Source: Clostridium guangxiense (GTDB lineage: Bacteria; Bacillota; Clostridia; Clostridiales; Clostridiaceae). Taken from it: a DNA stretch of 64,000 bases. This document shows positions 1-9,018 of this stretch, one piece after another. The position numbers were made by a program, and so were the translations under genes. Position 1 is the first letter of the stretch. Each line of letters opens with the position of its first letter. The notes under the pieces were generated by a model, which worked only from the letters and a program-made list of their open reading frames with translations, was not told the origin of the DNA and did not search any database. The DNA lies in assembly GCF_021043395.1 (NCBI RefSeq), contig NZ_JAJNKE010000012.1:29596-93595 (forward strand), in the 5' to 3' direction.

Positions 1-856
1 AATTTTTTGATCTGTTAGAAATTGCAACACCTAATGCCACACAGCAAATTCCAAATATGAAGAGTACAATAAATAAATTAAGCATTGACGGTCCTAAATA
101 AATATTTAATGCATATTTCATTATTAATAATATTGCTGCTATTTGTATAAAGGCTACTGTAATAAAACTTAATATACACTGCCCCATATACCTAAAAGAT
201 CTTACTCCAGAAGCAAACATTCTTTTATAAACACCATATTTTTTATCTTCAAGAATAAGTGTAGTTACCATAGTACTTAAATATACAACTCCCATTATCA
301 AAAACCCAACTAAAGTCGAGGACGTTTCCTCCTTACTTTTTTGATCACTCGTATATTTAACTTCTGATGAAAAATTTCCTTTTTGATATTCCTTAATTCC
401 TGCATAAAATTTATCACTGTCACCGTTAACTGTCTTTCCTATATTTTTTGCAGCATTTGTAAAACTATTGATATAATATTTTACATAAGAATCATTAGTC
501 ACTCTACTTATTCCGTACATTTGAATCTTTGCATCACTAGAATTATTCATTGCATTCTCTGCAAAATCCTTTGGAATAACAATTGCGGTATCAATTTTCT
601 TATTTATAATATCATCTTTGATTTCGCTTTTCGAAATGATTTTAATTTCGTCTTTATCAGCTTTAAGTTTATTTTTTATAATTGAAGTAAGCTTTGAGTT
701 ATCATTGTCAACTAAACCTATAGTAATTCCAAAACTTGATGAACTACTTAAAAGACTTCCTATACCTACAATGAAGGCTATAGGCAGCACAAACATAACT
801 ACTAAATTAGCTTTTTTTCTAAATATTCTCTTTATATTATTAAAAAATATTGTCAT
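1..856 (-). CDS. ABC-2 type transporter permease, partial (C-terminus outside window)
   Basis: The gene starts at an ATG at 856 and runs off the left edge of the window, so about 285 codons are visible. The protein begins with a basic N-terminus and a first membrane helix, followed by a large extracytoplasmic region and then several hydrophobic segments, the usual ABC-2 permease layout. Its ATG overlaps the TGA of the preceding permease gene by four bases (ATGA), and the ribosome binding site AGGAGG lies inside that gene's end, which indicates translational coupling. It is the third gene of the second exporter cassette and is the likely paralogue of the permease at 4866-5957. Substrate unknown. 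Confidence 0.85.
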   Translation of the reverse strand, partial: MTIFFNNIKRIFRKKANLVVMFVLPIAFIVGIGSLLSSSSSFGITIGLVDNDNSKLTSIIKNKLKADKDEIKIISKSEIKDDIINKKIDTAIVIPKDFAENAMNNSSDAKIQMYGISRVTNDSYVKYYINSFTNAAKNIGKTVNGDSDKFYAGIKEYQKGNFSSEVKYTSDQKSKEETSSTLVGFLIMGVVYLSTMVTTLILEDKKYGVYKRMFASGVRSFRYMGQCILSFITVAFIQIAAILLIMKYALNIYLGPSMLNLFIVLFIFGICCVALGVAISNRSKN

Positions 857-1986
857 GCTAGTTTCCTCCTTGCAAAGAATGAAGATGCAGCCAAAATCAC
901 TGCTGCCATTATAAGAATTATTGCTACTGATTGCCACGCATCAGATGTGGAACCTCCATAAACTGAATTAAATAAAGCCGATTGTGCAAGCCCATTTGGA
1001 ATACATTTTGCAATTACACCATCTGAAAGTCCTGGTATTTTAAAATATCCACCTGATATAACTGTAAGTATAGGAGTTACAACGCCTATAAGTGCCGTAG
1101 CTTTTTTATCATCTCCTGTGAAGGCCATAAACAAAATTCCCATAGCAGTTGAGAATATTGACATTGCTGCCATTACCCCTATTATAATAAGTGGATTATC
1201 TCCCCAATTTGCCCCGTAGACATACTTTGTGAATAGTACAAGAACTAAGGCTTGAATTAGTAAAGTAAAAACAACCCCCAAAACAACTCCAACTAAATGC
1301 TCAAAGGTTTTTGTGCCTGTACTTTTAATTCTTTTTCCAATATGATCATAGAATAGATTTTGAATTTCTGTAGCTCCATAGTTAGCTCCATACATTAATA
1401 TGAGTACAAGCATTGTTACTGAATAATAATCTATGGCCCTTGGACTTTTTCCTTCTACACTTATATAATTTTCATTTACATTATTGCTTTCTACATAACT
1501 TGTTCTTCCTTTTGTTAACTTTGCTGTGGTCATAATAGTGTTGGCTGCATCATTATAGCTGTCTATTACACTTTTTACAATTCCATTTCTTACAGTGCTT
1601 TTTTCATTTTGATAAATTTTAATTTTGCTCTTTTTATTGTTTTTATAATTCTCTGTATAACTATCATCAATATATATCATTGCTGTAACCTTATCATCAT
1701 TTACAAGTTTTTTGCCTTCACTGTATGTCTTTACATTTTTCACTTCTAATATCTTTTTTATTTCTTTGTTTTTTAAAAATTCATCAAAACTTTTAGAAGC
1801 CTCTTTGTTGTCACTATTTAAATAACATACTGTAGTCTTACCTAAGTCTTTAACCGAAAAGGAACTTTTAAGTGCACTTCCCAAAATGAGTATTAAAATC
1901 ATTGGAAAAAGCATCATGGATAAAAGAACTTTTTTATCTCTAAAGTTTATTTTAATAACATTTAAAGCTATATAAATTGCATTCAT
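853..1986 (-). CDS. ABC-2 type transporter permease
   Basis: A 377-aa membrane protein. One helix near residues 20-40 is followed by a Lys/Asn-rich extracytoplasmic domain of about 150 residues, then five hydrophobic segments from about residue 185 to the C-terminus; this is the ABC-2 permease fold (LnrM/N and YhgE/Pip relatives). The segment around residue 187, DYYSVTMLVLILMYG, is nearly repeated in the permease at 5938-7002, so the two are paralogues. The gene lies 12 bp after the ATPase gene and overlaps the next permease by 4 bp. It probably forms the heterodimeric membrane channel with the partial permease at 1-856. Substrate inferred only from family: membrane-active compounds or lipids. 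Confidence 0.88.
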   Translation of the reverse strand: MNAIYIALNVIKINFRDKKVLLSMMLFPMILILILGSALKSSFSVKDLGKTTVCYLNSDNKEASKSFDEFLKNKEIKKILEVKNVKTYSEGKKLVNDDKVTAMIYIDDSYTENYKNNKKSKIKIYQNEKSTVRNGIVKSVIDSYNDAANTIMTTAKLTKGRTSYVESNNVNENYISVEGKSPRAIDYYSVTMLVLILMYGANYGATEIQNLFYDHIGKRIKSTGTKTFEHLVGVVLGVVFTLLIQALVLVLFTKYVYGANWGDNPLIIIGVMAAMSIFSTAMGILFMAFTGDDKKATALIGVVTPILTVISGGYFKIPGLSDGVIAKCIPNGLAQSALFNSVYGGSTSDAWQSVAIILIMAAVILAASSFFARRKLA

Positions 1987-1998
1987 TACTTTTCCTCC

Positions 1999-2931
1999 TT
2001 AATCTCTAAGCTTTCTTCCAGTTAAAGTTAAAAATACACCTTCAAGTGTAGGCTTTTCAACATTTATTGAAACTATCTTACTTTTAAACTCAGCTATCTT
2101 GGATGTAATTCCACTTATATTTTCACTATTCTTCTCCGAAATAACTTCTAACATATTGCCTGTAAGCTCACATTTTTTAACACCTTTTACCTCTTTAATC
2201 GCCTTCAATAAATCATCATTAGTATTGGATACTTCAATTTGTACTCTTTCTTCATGTGAAATTAGCTCTTTTAATTCTTCATTTGTTCCTGTTGCTATTT
2301 CTTTTCCATGATCCATTATTGTTATTTTAGTGCACAGTGTCTCTATCTCCTCCATATAATGTGAGGTATATATTATTGTTGACCCCATTTCGTTGAGCTT
2401 TTTAACCGATTCAAGTATATGGTTTCTTGATTGAGGGTCTATTCCAACCGTTGGTTCATCCATTATTATTAGTTTTGGATGATGCACTATAGCACAAGCA
2501 ATGTTAAGTCTTCTCTGCATACCGCCTGAATACTGCCCTGGCTTATCTTTTCTTCTGTCCCAAAGCTCTGTAAAATCAAGAGCTTCTTTAATTCTCTCCT
2601 TAAGAAGTGATCCTCTAAGTCCACTTAATTTTCCGAAAAACTCAATATTTTCATAAGCTGAAAGATCTTCAAAAACTGCAATGTCCTGTGGAACAACCCC
2701 TATATTTCTCTTTATTTCATTTTCATTAGTTTTAAAATCCTTGCCGAATATAGTTATTTGTCCACCATCTATTTTAGTTAATCCTGTTATAGCATTTATT
2801 GTCGTGGACTTTCCTGCACCATTTGGTCCTAAAAGTCCATAAACTTCTCCCTCTTCTATCTTCAAGTTTAAATTATCCACCGCTACAAAATCTTTATATT
2901 TCTTTTTAAGATTTTTAATTTCTAATATCAT
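1999..2931 (-). CDS. ABC transporter ATP-binding protein
   Basis: A 310-aa ATPase powering the exporter encoded by the next two genes. Walker A GPNGAGKST lies near residue 40, the signature YSGGMQRRLN near 135, and Walker B LIIMDEPTVGID near 158, followed by the switch histidine (TSHYMEE). A C-terminal regulatory extension of about 90 residues ends in LTGRKLRD, as in the DrrA/NatA subfamily. I place the start at the ATG at 2931, preceded by GGAGG at 8 bp; an in-frame TTG at 2946 overlaps that site and is unlikely. The paralogue at 7018-7950 is also 310 aa and ends LTGRSLRN, showing a cassette duplication. Confidence 0.93.
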   Translation of the reverse strand: MILEIKNLKKKYKDFVAVDNLNLKIEEGEVYGLLGPNGAGKSTTINAITGLTKIDGGQITIFGKDFKTNENEIKRNIGVVPQDIAVFEDLSAYENIEFFGKLSGLRGSLLKERIKEALDFTELWDRRKDKPGQYSGGMQRRLNIACAIVHHPKLIIMDEPTVGIDPQSRNHILESVKKLNEMGSTIIYTSHYMEEIETLCTKITIMDHGKEIATGTNEELKELISHEERVQIEVSNTNDDLLKAIKEVKGVKKCELTGNMLEVISEKNSENISGITSKIAEFKSKIVSINVEKPTLEGVFLTLTGRKLRD

Positions 2932-3022
2932 ACTTTTTTCCTCCAACTACATATTTATCTTTATACATTTATAATACTAATTTTAGATGTTATGAAATAG
3001 TGAGTTTTAACACTTTGTACCA

Positions 3023-3034
3023 TGACATTTGTCA
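3023..3034. promoter_or_regulatory. Palindrome TGACATTTGTCA upstream of second ABC cassette
   Basis: A perfect 5+5 palindrome with a 2-bp centre, about 90 bp upstream of the ATPase start at 2931. This is the size and position expected for the operator of a NarL/LuxR-type response regulator, one of which is encoded immediately upstream (3142-3765). No equivalent TGACA palindrome was found before the first cassette (7951-8133). Function is inferred. Confidence 0.35.
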
Positions 3035-3045
3035 CAAAAAATGAT

Positions 3046-3113
3046 GCGAAGCAACAGTATGATAGAATATTAAATAAATTTTATTTAATATTTTCTCCAT
3101 TCTGTTACTTCGC
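3046..3113. terminator. Long hairpin between response regulator and second ABC cassette
   Basis: Outer arms GCGAAGCAACAG (3046-3057) and CTGTTACTTCGC (3102-3113) pair with one mismatch. Inside is a perfect 13-bp stem with a one-base loop (3066-3092). It lies just after the stop of the response regulator on the minus strand, so it probably ends or attenuates that transcript. The outer arm resembles the hairpin at 9019-9063. Confidence 0.6.
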
Positions 3114-3141
3114 TAAAATAAAAATATCATAACAATTCTTT

Positions 3142-3765
3142 TTAAAAGTTCTTTAGGTAAAATATTGCAAGCTGAGTTCTATCCCTAAGCTCTAACTTCT
3201 CCAATAAACTAGTAACATAATTTCTTATAGTTCCTTCTCCCAGATGAATTTTCGCTGCTATTTCTTTATTTGAAAGACCCTCTCCTATAAGTTTTAATAT
3301 GTCCATTTCCCTATCAGTTAAATTGTATTTATCTATGCCTTTTTTATTGTCCTCCTTGATTAAAGAGGATAAAGTTCTAGCCACGTTCTTTTCAAAAACC
3401 ATGTTTCCTTTTATAACCGTTTTAAGGCTGTCAACTATGCTGTCAGAGGATTGATTTTTAAGTATATATCCTTCTGCCCCATTTTTAATTGCTTCTTTTA
3501 TATATTCATCATCCTTGAAAGTTGTTAATATAACAACCTTTATATCCTTAAAGCTTGACTTTATAAGCTTCGTACCTAAAACTCCATCCATAATTGGCAT
3601 TCTTACATCCATAAGCACAATATCTGGATTAACTTCTTTGCACTTATCAAAAGCTTCCTGCCCATTTGAAGCTGCCCCAACAACTTCTATCCCTTCATCC
3701 AGCCCAAGCAATATACTTAAACTTTCCCGTATTAATGCATCGTCATCAACTACTAATATTTTCAA
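3142..3765 (-). CDS. NarL/LuxR-family response regulator
   Basis: A DNA-binding response regulator of 207 aa. The receiver domain has the acidic pocket VVDDD (residues 5-9), phosphoacceptor D53 in LMDVRMP, the conserved Thr of LTTF and Lys of LKNQ. The C-terminus is a LuxR-type HTH with LTDREMDIL and GLSNKEIA. I choose the TTG at 3765, which has AGGGGG 8 bp upstream; the ATGs at 3789/3786 lack a good site. The gene then overlaps the kinase gene by 20 bp, indicating coupling. It is expected to control one or both flanking ABC cassettes, as LnrK does in Bacillus subtilis (inference). Confidence 0.9.
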   Translation of the reverse strand: MKILVVDDDALIRESLSILLGLDEGIEVVGAASNGQEAFDKCKEVNPDIVLMDVRMPIMDGVLGTKLIKSSFKDIKVVILTTFKDDEYIKEAIKNGAEGYILKNQSSDSIVDSLKTVIKGNMVFEKNVARTLSSLIKEDNKKGIDKYNLTDREMDILKLIGEGLSNKEIAAKIHLGEGTIRNYVTSLLEKLELRDRTQLAIFYLKNF

Positions 3766-4852
3766 AAATTTTACCCCCTCTAACATCATGTGGAATTATA
3801 AAAACTATTAAGAAACCATCTTCAGCGCTTATATTTAAACTTCCCCCAAAGTTTCGCACTCTTTCTCTCATACCGCTTATACCAAATCCCTCTTTAAGGT
3901 TCTTAATTCCAACGCCATTGTCTTTAATATATGTCCTTGTGTAATTATCAGTTATATCTATTGAAATTTTAATTTTTGTTGCATTGGAATATTTTGAAGC
4001 ATTTGTTAAGGCTTCTTTGATATTTACTGCTATAAGTTCCATATGCTCTGGCAAAAGCAAATTAAGATTTCCACTATAATTAAATTCAACATTACAAAAC
4101 TTAAACTCATCAATTATATTTACTATATATTGTATTCCAAGCTCCTCTTTTGGTTTTATATTATGTACAGTATCTCTAAGTACATTTAATGAATTAGAAA
4201 GTCCTTCTATGCTTTTTTTTAATATTTCTTTAGCTTTGCTTGCATCCTTATCATAGAGTTTATCTACCACCTGAAGCTGCATATATATTCCTGCAATGCT
4301 GTGTCCTATATTATCATGTATGTTCCTTGCAATCCTATTTCTTTCATTAACCTCAGCTATACGAGCAGTTTCTTTAGCCGAGTTCAAAAGTTTAATTTTT
4401 GTCCCTTCAAGTTCATATCTAAGGCGTCTTTCACTATCGAGAATTTTTTTATAATTTTCTTTGTTAACTTTCATACTTTTAGATACATAAGCTAATATTC
4501 CTATTAAAATATAAAACACAAATATATTGACATTTTGGTATCCTAAAAAGTATATTGTTCCTGCAAATATCAAAACAATTCCAAGATAAATTTTATCGTA
4601 TATAAAATCAAATAATACTACAGTATATAAAAATATAAATTTAGTATTTATACACACTTCTAAGGAAATAACTATGAATTCAAGTATGCTCATGTACTTA
4701 GAAATATAGAATCTTTCCCTCAGAGTGCAAACCGCCGCACCGATTAAAATTAGTACTACAATAGTATAATCTTGAACATTATTAATACTTAATTGAATTA
4801 TGACATAGACGAAAAATACTATTTTTATAATATAAGAAACTACTTTATTCAT
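3746..4852 (-). CDS. Membrane sensor histidine kinase, HisKA_3 (NarX/DesK) type
   Basis: A 368-aa kinase. The first 125 residues form about four or five membrane helices with almost no extracytoplasmic domain, typical of intramembrane-sensing kinases. A linker coiled coil (about 130-170) leads to the HisKA_3 box RNRIARNIHDNIGHS with phosphoacceptor His179. The ATPase domain has NIKEALTNASKYS (N box), DNGVGI (G1) and GFGISGMRERV (G2). The start ATG has GAAGGAGAT 5 bp upstream. It partners the overlapping response regulator gene and sits between two ABC exporter cassettes, suggesting that it senses membrane-active compounds. Confidence 0.92.
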   Translation of the reverse strand: MNKVVSYIIKIVFFVYVIIQLSINNVQDYTIVVLILIGAAVCTLRERFYISKYMSILEFIVISLEVCINTKFIFLYTVVLFDFIYDKIYLGIVLIFAGTIYFLGYQNVNIFVFYILIGILAYVSKSMKVNKENYKKILDSERRLRYELEGTKIKLLNSAKETARIAEVNERNRIARNIHDNIGHSIAGIYMQLQVVDKLYDKDASKAKEILKKSIEGLSNSLNVLRDTVHNIKPKEELGIQYIVNIIDEFKFCNVEFNYSGNLNLLLPEHMELIAVNIKEALTNASKYSNATKIKISIDITDNYTRTYIKDNGVGIKNLKEGFGISGMRERVRNFGGSLNISAEDGFLIVFIIPHDVRGGKIFENISS

Positions 4853-4865
4853 AATATCTCCTTCA

Positions 4866-5957
4866 TTAATTTACTATGTCTTTTTTAGTAAATACCCCAA
4901 GCATTAAAAATACCACGGAAAACAATAAAAGTATGCCTAAATCAGTTCCCCAAACCGTATAGCTTTTATCTTTGAGCACCCCATAAGTTCCATTTACAAT
5001 CCACGTTGTAGGAACAAATTGAGCAATAAATTGAAAGCCTTTTGGAACCATATTTATATTCCAAAAGCATCCACCAAGCATGCATATTGGCACTACAAGT
5101 ATATGAGAGATAAAATCTCTTTTTACATACTTTTTAGTTATATAATTCATAAATAGAGCTAATGAAATAGCTGTAGTTGAATAAACACTGTATAACAAAA
5201 GAAGCTTCCAAAGATAGCTTATTATAACCAGCTTATACTGAATAATTAATACTATAAAAATTATAATTACTTGCACCAGTTCTAATAAAAATAATGTAAG
5301 TATTGTTTGAAGCATATAACTTTTTATAGTTATTGGTGCTGCAAAGGTTCTAATCATTTCCTTTTTATTATTTATAACTTTAGCTGTCATATTAATTGCA
5401 CAATATAGCATAAGCATTACTAAAAAGTTAAGTGTTAACATTATATATTGTTTTGAGCTTGATTCAACTTCAAAATATTTAACTTTATTTTCTGATATAA
5501 ATAAATCTAATTTATCATAAAACATTTTAGAATTCTTATTATATTTTAAAGCCATACTACTAGACTTTTGGATAAATGCTGATATATTTGCATCTACCAG
5601 CTTATGCAAATCACTTTCACTATTATAAAAAACTTTCATATTTGGCATTTGTCCATTTATTATTGATTTTGAAAATCCCTTATCTATAATAATTGCATAA
5701 TCTATTTCCTGATTTGAAATTTTATCGTTAATTTGAGTTCTATCTACACTTTCAATTTCATAACTATCACTCAAATCTTTTATAAATTTATTAGCTAAAT
5801 ATGTATTGTCATAATTGAGCACAGCTATCTTTAGCTTGGGTAGTTCAAAATTTATTTGTCCTACTATAAGTGAAATTATAATAGGAATAATATACACTGT
5901 TAAAATATCTCTCTTTCTATTAAATACTCTTTTTATATTAAATATGAATACAGTCAT
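4866..5957 (-). CDS. ABC-2 type transporter permease
   Basis: A permease of about 363 aa. It begins with MTVFIFNIKRVFNRKRD and a first helix, has an extracytoplasmic region to about residue 170, then five or six further hydrophobic segments. I use the ATG at 5957 with an AAGGCG site. The longer reading frame from 5993 lies inside the upstream permease gene, and with the chosen start the two genes still overlap by 20 bp. The partial gene at 1-856 begins very similarly (MTIFFNNIKRIFRKK), marking it as the paralogue in the other cassette. It probably dimerises with the product of 5938-7002. Confidence 0.87.
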   Translation of the reverse strand: MTVFIFNIKRVFNRKRDILTVYIIPIIISLIVGQINFELPKLKIAVLNYDNTYLANKFIKDLSDSYEIESVDRTQINDKISNQEIDYAIIIDKGFSKSIINGQMPNMKVFYNSESDLHKLVDANISAFIQKSSSMALKYNKNSKMFYDKLDLFISENKVKYFEVESSSKQYIMLTLNFLVMLMLYCAINMTAKVINNKKEMIRTFAAPITIKSYMLQTILTLFLLELVQVIIIFIVLIIQYKLVIISYLWKLLLLYSVYSTTAISLALFMNYITKKYVKRDFISHILVVPICMLGGCFWNINMVPKGFQFIAQFVPTTWIVNGTYGVLKDKSYTVWGTDLGILLLFSVVFLMLGVFTKKDIVN

Positions 5958-7002
5958 TTTTTCGCCTTCTTCCCAAAAATACTGTAATTCCAAATACCAA
6001 TAAAGTTAAAATTATAATTTCTAAATAAAACATACCCACATTTTCTTTATATCTATAAATAATTTTAAACAAAATACTTTGTTCTGCGTAACTAGGCGAT
6101 AAAATGCTCATCCTTTTAAGTTTATCACTAAAAAGAAATGTATTTACATATCCTCCTCCAACAAAGGTAGAAATTACTATCAATATTTCAATAATATACG
6201 AGGCTGTTCCTCTATCCTTAAACATGAGACAAATAGCTGACCCTAAATTCACAGAGAAAAGTGAAAATAGAATAATCATAAGCATTAATGAAATATAGTT
6301 ATTCCCCCAATAGGCTTTGTATATAAATTTAGAAAATACAATTATAATAGTCGCTACAATAAACATCATTGTAACAGTTCCAAGATTTTTACCAACAATA
6401 ATATCTTCTTCTCTCATTGGAAGACTTACGGTTTTATCTATCATTTTCTTATCATCGCTTATATTATCTGCTCCATACTCCGCTCCATATAGAATTATCA
6501 TCACAAGCATTGTAATAGAATAATAATCCGTAGAGTTTCTTTTCCTCTCTGCACTTACAGCAATATTTTTTATATTCCTATCATTAATAATCTTATTTCC
6601 CGAGAAATTATATGCCTTTACAAATGACTTAACTAGAGATGTATCCAAAGTATTAGCTCTTTTAATATATATTTTCATGCTTTTTTTACTTTCAATATCA
6701 ATAACTCCATCACATTGATTCTTTTTTAGTAACTCGATAGCCTTTTCTTTTTGCTCTACTTTAACAATTTTCATTTCATCTTTAATATTTTTGTTTTTCT
6801 CAACAAAACTTTCTATAGCTTTAATATCCTTAGCATCTCTTGAATACACTGCTAAAACTCCATCATATCCTGAAGGATTATATAATAATTTTAATGAATA
6901 ACCTAGAATTAATATAAGTACTAAAGGAAGCACTATCATCTGTGGAATACAGTCTTTAAAATTTCTTTTAAAGGTATAATATGCTATATGTAATATTCTC
7001 AT
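5938..7002 (-). CDS. ABC-2 type transporter permease
   Basis: A 354-aa membrane protein. After a first helix (about 17-37) comes a charged extracytoplasmic domain, then the segment DYYSITMLVMIILYGAEYG near residue 165, which matches the permease at 853-1986. Four or five more helices follow, ending in a basic tail GRRRKN. The start ATG has AAGGAAG upstream. It lies 15 bp after the ATPase gene and overlaps the next permease gene, so the three genes form one export cassette, apparently continuing into the kinase and regulator genes. Confidence 0.88.
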   Translation of the reverse strand: MRILHIAYYTFKRNFKDCIPQMIVLPLVLILILGYSLKLLYNPSGYDGVLAVYSRDAKDIKAIESFVEKNKNIKDEMKIVKVEQKEKAIELLKKNQCDGVIDIESKKSMKIYIKRANTLDTSLVKSFVKAYNFSGNKIINDRNIKNIAVSAERKRNSTDYYSITMLVMIILYGAEYGADNISDDKKMIDKTVSLPMREEDIIVGKNLGTVTMMFIVATIIIVFSKFIYKAYWGNNYISLMLMIILFSLFSVNLGSAICLMFKDRGTASYIIEILIVISTFVGGGYVNTFLFSDKLKRMSILSPSYAEQSILFKIIYRYKENVGMFYLEIIILTLLVFGITVFLGRRRKNDCIHI

Positions 7003-7017
7003 TTTTTTGCTTCCTTT

Positions 7018-7950
7018 CTAATTTCTAAGTGATCTTCCTGTAAGGGTTAAAAATACAGTTTCAATATTAGGTTTATCTATAGCTATATCCATAATTTCAA
7101 TACCTGAACCTACAAGCATGTCTATTATTTTTCCAAGATTCTTACTTCCCTTTTTTGAAATTATATCAATGTACTCTTCATTTATGTTACATTCCTTTAC
7201 GCCATATATTTGTTTTATTTTATCAATCATGGTGTAATTTAAGCTTGATGTCTTTATCCTTACTTTTTCCTCCGTGGACACCATACTCTTTAGCTCATCC
7301 TTATTCCCTTTTGCAATTATTCTTCCTTGATCAAGTATTATTATATTGCTACACAGCCTCTCTACCTCTTCCATGTAGTGTGAAGTATATATAACCGTGA
7401 CTCCTTCTTTATTGAGCTTTTCAATACCGCCTAAAATATGACTTCTAGACTTCGGATCTATACCTGCTGTTGGCTCATCCATAATAATAAGTTTTGGTTT
7501 ATGTACAATACCACAAGCTATATTAAGCCTTCTAAGCATTCCTCCTGAAAAAGCTTCTGGTGACTTTTTTCTATCCCCCCAAAGCCCAACAAAATTTAAT
7601 ATTTCCTCTGCACATTCTTTTAAATACTTTCCTCTAAGTCCATATATTCCACCAAAATACATTACATTATCATAAGCATTTAAATCATAGTACAGAGAAA
7701 TTTTTTGAGTAACCAGTCCAATAGACTTTTTTATACTAAGTTCATTGCTTTTTAAGTCTTTTCCAAACACCTTGATGCTTCCTGAGTCAATATTATTAAG
7801 TCCAATTATACAATTTATAATAGTAGTTTTTCCTGCTCCGTTTGGTCCGAGGAGTCCAAGTATTTCTCCTTCTTTTATGCTAAAGCTGACATTATCAACT
7901 GCTAAAAACTCATCATAGCGCTTTACCAAGTTTTTTATTTCCAATAGCAT
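7018..7950 (-). CDS. ABC transporter ATP-binding protein
   Basis: A 310-aa ATPase with Walker A GPNGAGKTT (about residue 36), Q-loop TQKIS, signature FSGGMLRRLN, Walker B LIIMDEPTAGID and the switch TSHYMEE. The C-terminal extension ends LTGRSLRN. It is the first gene of a five-gene minus-strand unit (ATPase, permease, permease, kinase, regulator) and has GGGGGTGA before its ATG. The architecture matches LnrLMN/DrrAB-type drug and lipid exporters, in which a dedicated two-component system induces the pump. The substrate cannot be read from the sequence. Confidence 0.93.
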   Translation of the reverse strand: MLLEIKNLVKRYDEFLAVDNVSFSIKEGEILGLLGPNGAGKTTIINCIIGLNNIDSGSIKVFGKDLKSNELSIKKSIGLVTQKISLYYDLNAYDNVMYFGGIYGLRGKYLKECAEEILNFVGLWGDRKKSPEAFSGGMLRRLNIACGIVHKPKLIIMDEPTAGIDPKSRSHILGGIEKLNKEGVTVIYTSHYMEEVERLCSNIIILDQGRIIAKGNKDELKSMVSTEEKVRIKTSSLNYTMIDKIKQIYGVKECNINEEYIDIISKKGSKNLGKIIDMLVGSGIEIMDIAIDKPNIETVFLTLTGRSLRN

Positions 7951-7981
7951 TTCTATATCACCCCCTACTTCATTATACTAA

Positions 7982-8028
7982 AAAATCAACATTTATTATT
8001 TAATATGCTAATAATAAATGTTGATTTT
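7982..8028. repeat. Perfect 19-bp inverted repeat in divergent promoter region
   Basis: Arms 7982-8000 and 8010-8028 are perfect reverse complements around a 9-base centre. The element is very AT-rich with two G/C clusters per arm (TCAAC/GTTGA). It lies between two divergent genes (ABC ATPase at 7950 and SDR at 8134), so it is not a simple end-of-gene terminator. It could be an operator, an attenuator for either transcript, or a small mobile hairpin. No T-run marks a clear direction. Confidence 0.6.
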
Positions 8029-8133
8029 AATTTAAGTAAATTATTTATAACTAAAAAACCGCGAATTATATTTTTCTGTATGCCAATACTATTATTAATT
8101 GAAATAAATTAATACAATTGGAGGTACTGAAAT

Positions 8134-9009
8134 ATGAACGGTCAATTTTATTTAAACTTTCCAAAATCAGTTCCAGAACAACATCAAAATAAACAACCTG
8201 GAATAGAAGCTCAAATGAATCCAAAGCCAATTTTTGAAGACCCAGCATGCAATGGTTCTGGTAAATTAAAAGATAAAGTTGCTTTAATCACAGGAGGAGA
8301 CAGCGGAATAGGAAAAGCTGCTTCTATAGCTTTTGCAAAGGAAGGTGCAGATGTAGCAATAGTATATTATGACGAAAAAGAAGACGCAGAAGAAACCAAG
8401 AAGATTATAGAACAGCATAAAAGAAGATGCATTCTCATTCCAGGTGACATAACTGACGACAACTTTTGTAAAAATGCAATTCAAACTACCATAAATGACT
8501 TAAAGAAAATAGATATAGTGGTAAACAACGCTGCTGTTCAATTTGCCCAAAATAGCATTGAAGATATAACAAATGAACAACTTGAAAAAACCTTTAGAAC
8601 AAATATATTCAGCATGTTTTATATAACAAGAGCAGCACTTGCCCACTTAAAGCCTGGAGCCTCCATAATAAACACTGCTTCCATTACAGCCTACAAGGGT
8701 AACGAAAGATTAATAGATTACTCATCAACAAAAGGTGCCGTTGTTGCCTTTACTCGTTCACTTTCGCAATCTCTACTTACTAGACAAATAAGAGTAAATG
8801 CTGTTGCACCCGGTCCTGTATGGACTCCACTTATTCCATCTTCTTTTAGTCCACAAGAAGTCGGAAAATTCGGTTCGAATTCTGCCATGGGCAGACCAGC
8901 TCAACCTGTAGAACTTGCTCCAGCTTATGTTTTTCTCGCTTCACCAGAAAGCTCATATGTTACAGGCGAAATAATACATGTAAATGGTGGGGACTTCATA
9001 GGCGGCTAA
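8134..9009 (+). CDS. Short-chain dehydrogenase/reductase, general-stress type
   Basis: A 291-aa NAD(P)-dependent oxidoreductase. An N-terminal extension of about 45 residues rich in Pro/Gln precedes the Rossmann fold, as in the YghA/YdaD/YhdF group. The cofactor motif GGDSGIGKA lies near residue 55, NNAA near 128, the catalytic Ser in NTASITAY and the YxxxK pair in DYSSTKGA; the C-terminus has VTGEIIHVNGG. GGAGG lies 10 bp upstream of the ATG. It is a single-gene unit, ending at a hairpin. The substrate is unknown; relatives are stress-induced and act on sugars or aldehydes. Confidence 0.9.
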   Translation: MNGQFYLNFPKSVPEQHQNKQPGIEAQMNPKPIFEDPACNGSGKLKDKVALITGGDSGIGKAASIAFAKEGADVAIVYYDEKEDAEETKKIIEQHKRRCILIPGDITDDNFCKNAIQTTINDLKKIDIVVNNAAVQFAQNSIEDITNEQLEKTFRTNIFSMFYITRAALAHLKPGASIINTASITAYKGNERLIDYSSTKGAVVAFTRSLSQSLLTRQIRVNAVAPGPVWTPLIPSSFSPQEVGKFGSNSAMGRPAQPVELAPAYVFLASPESSYVTGEIIHVNGGDFIGG

Positions 9010-9018
9010 AATAAATAC

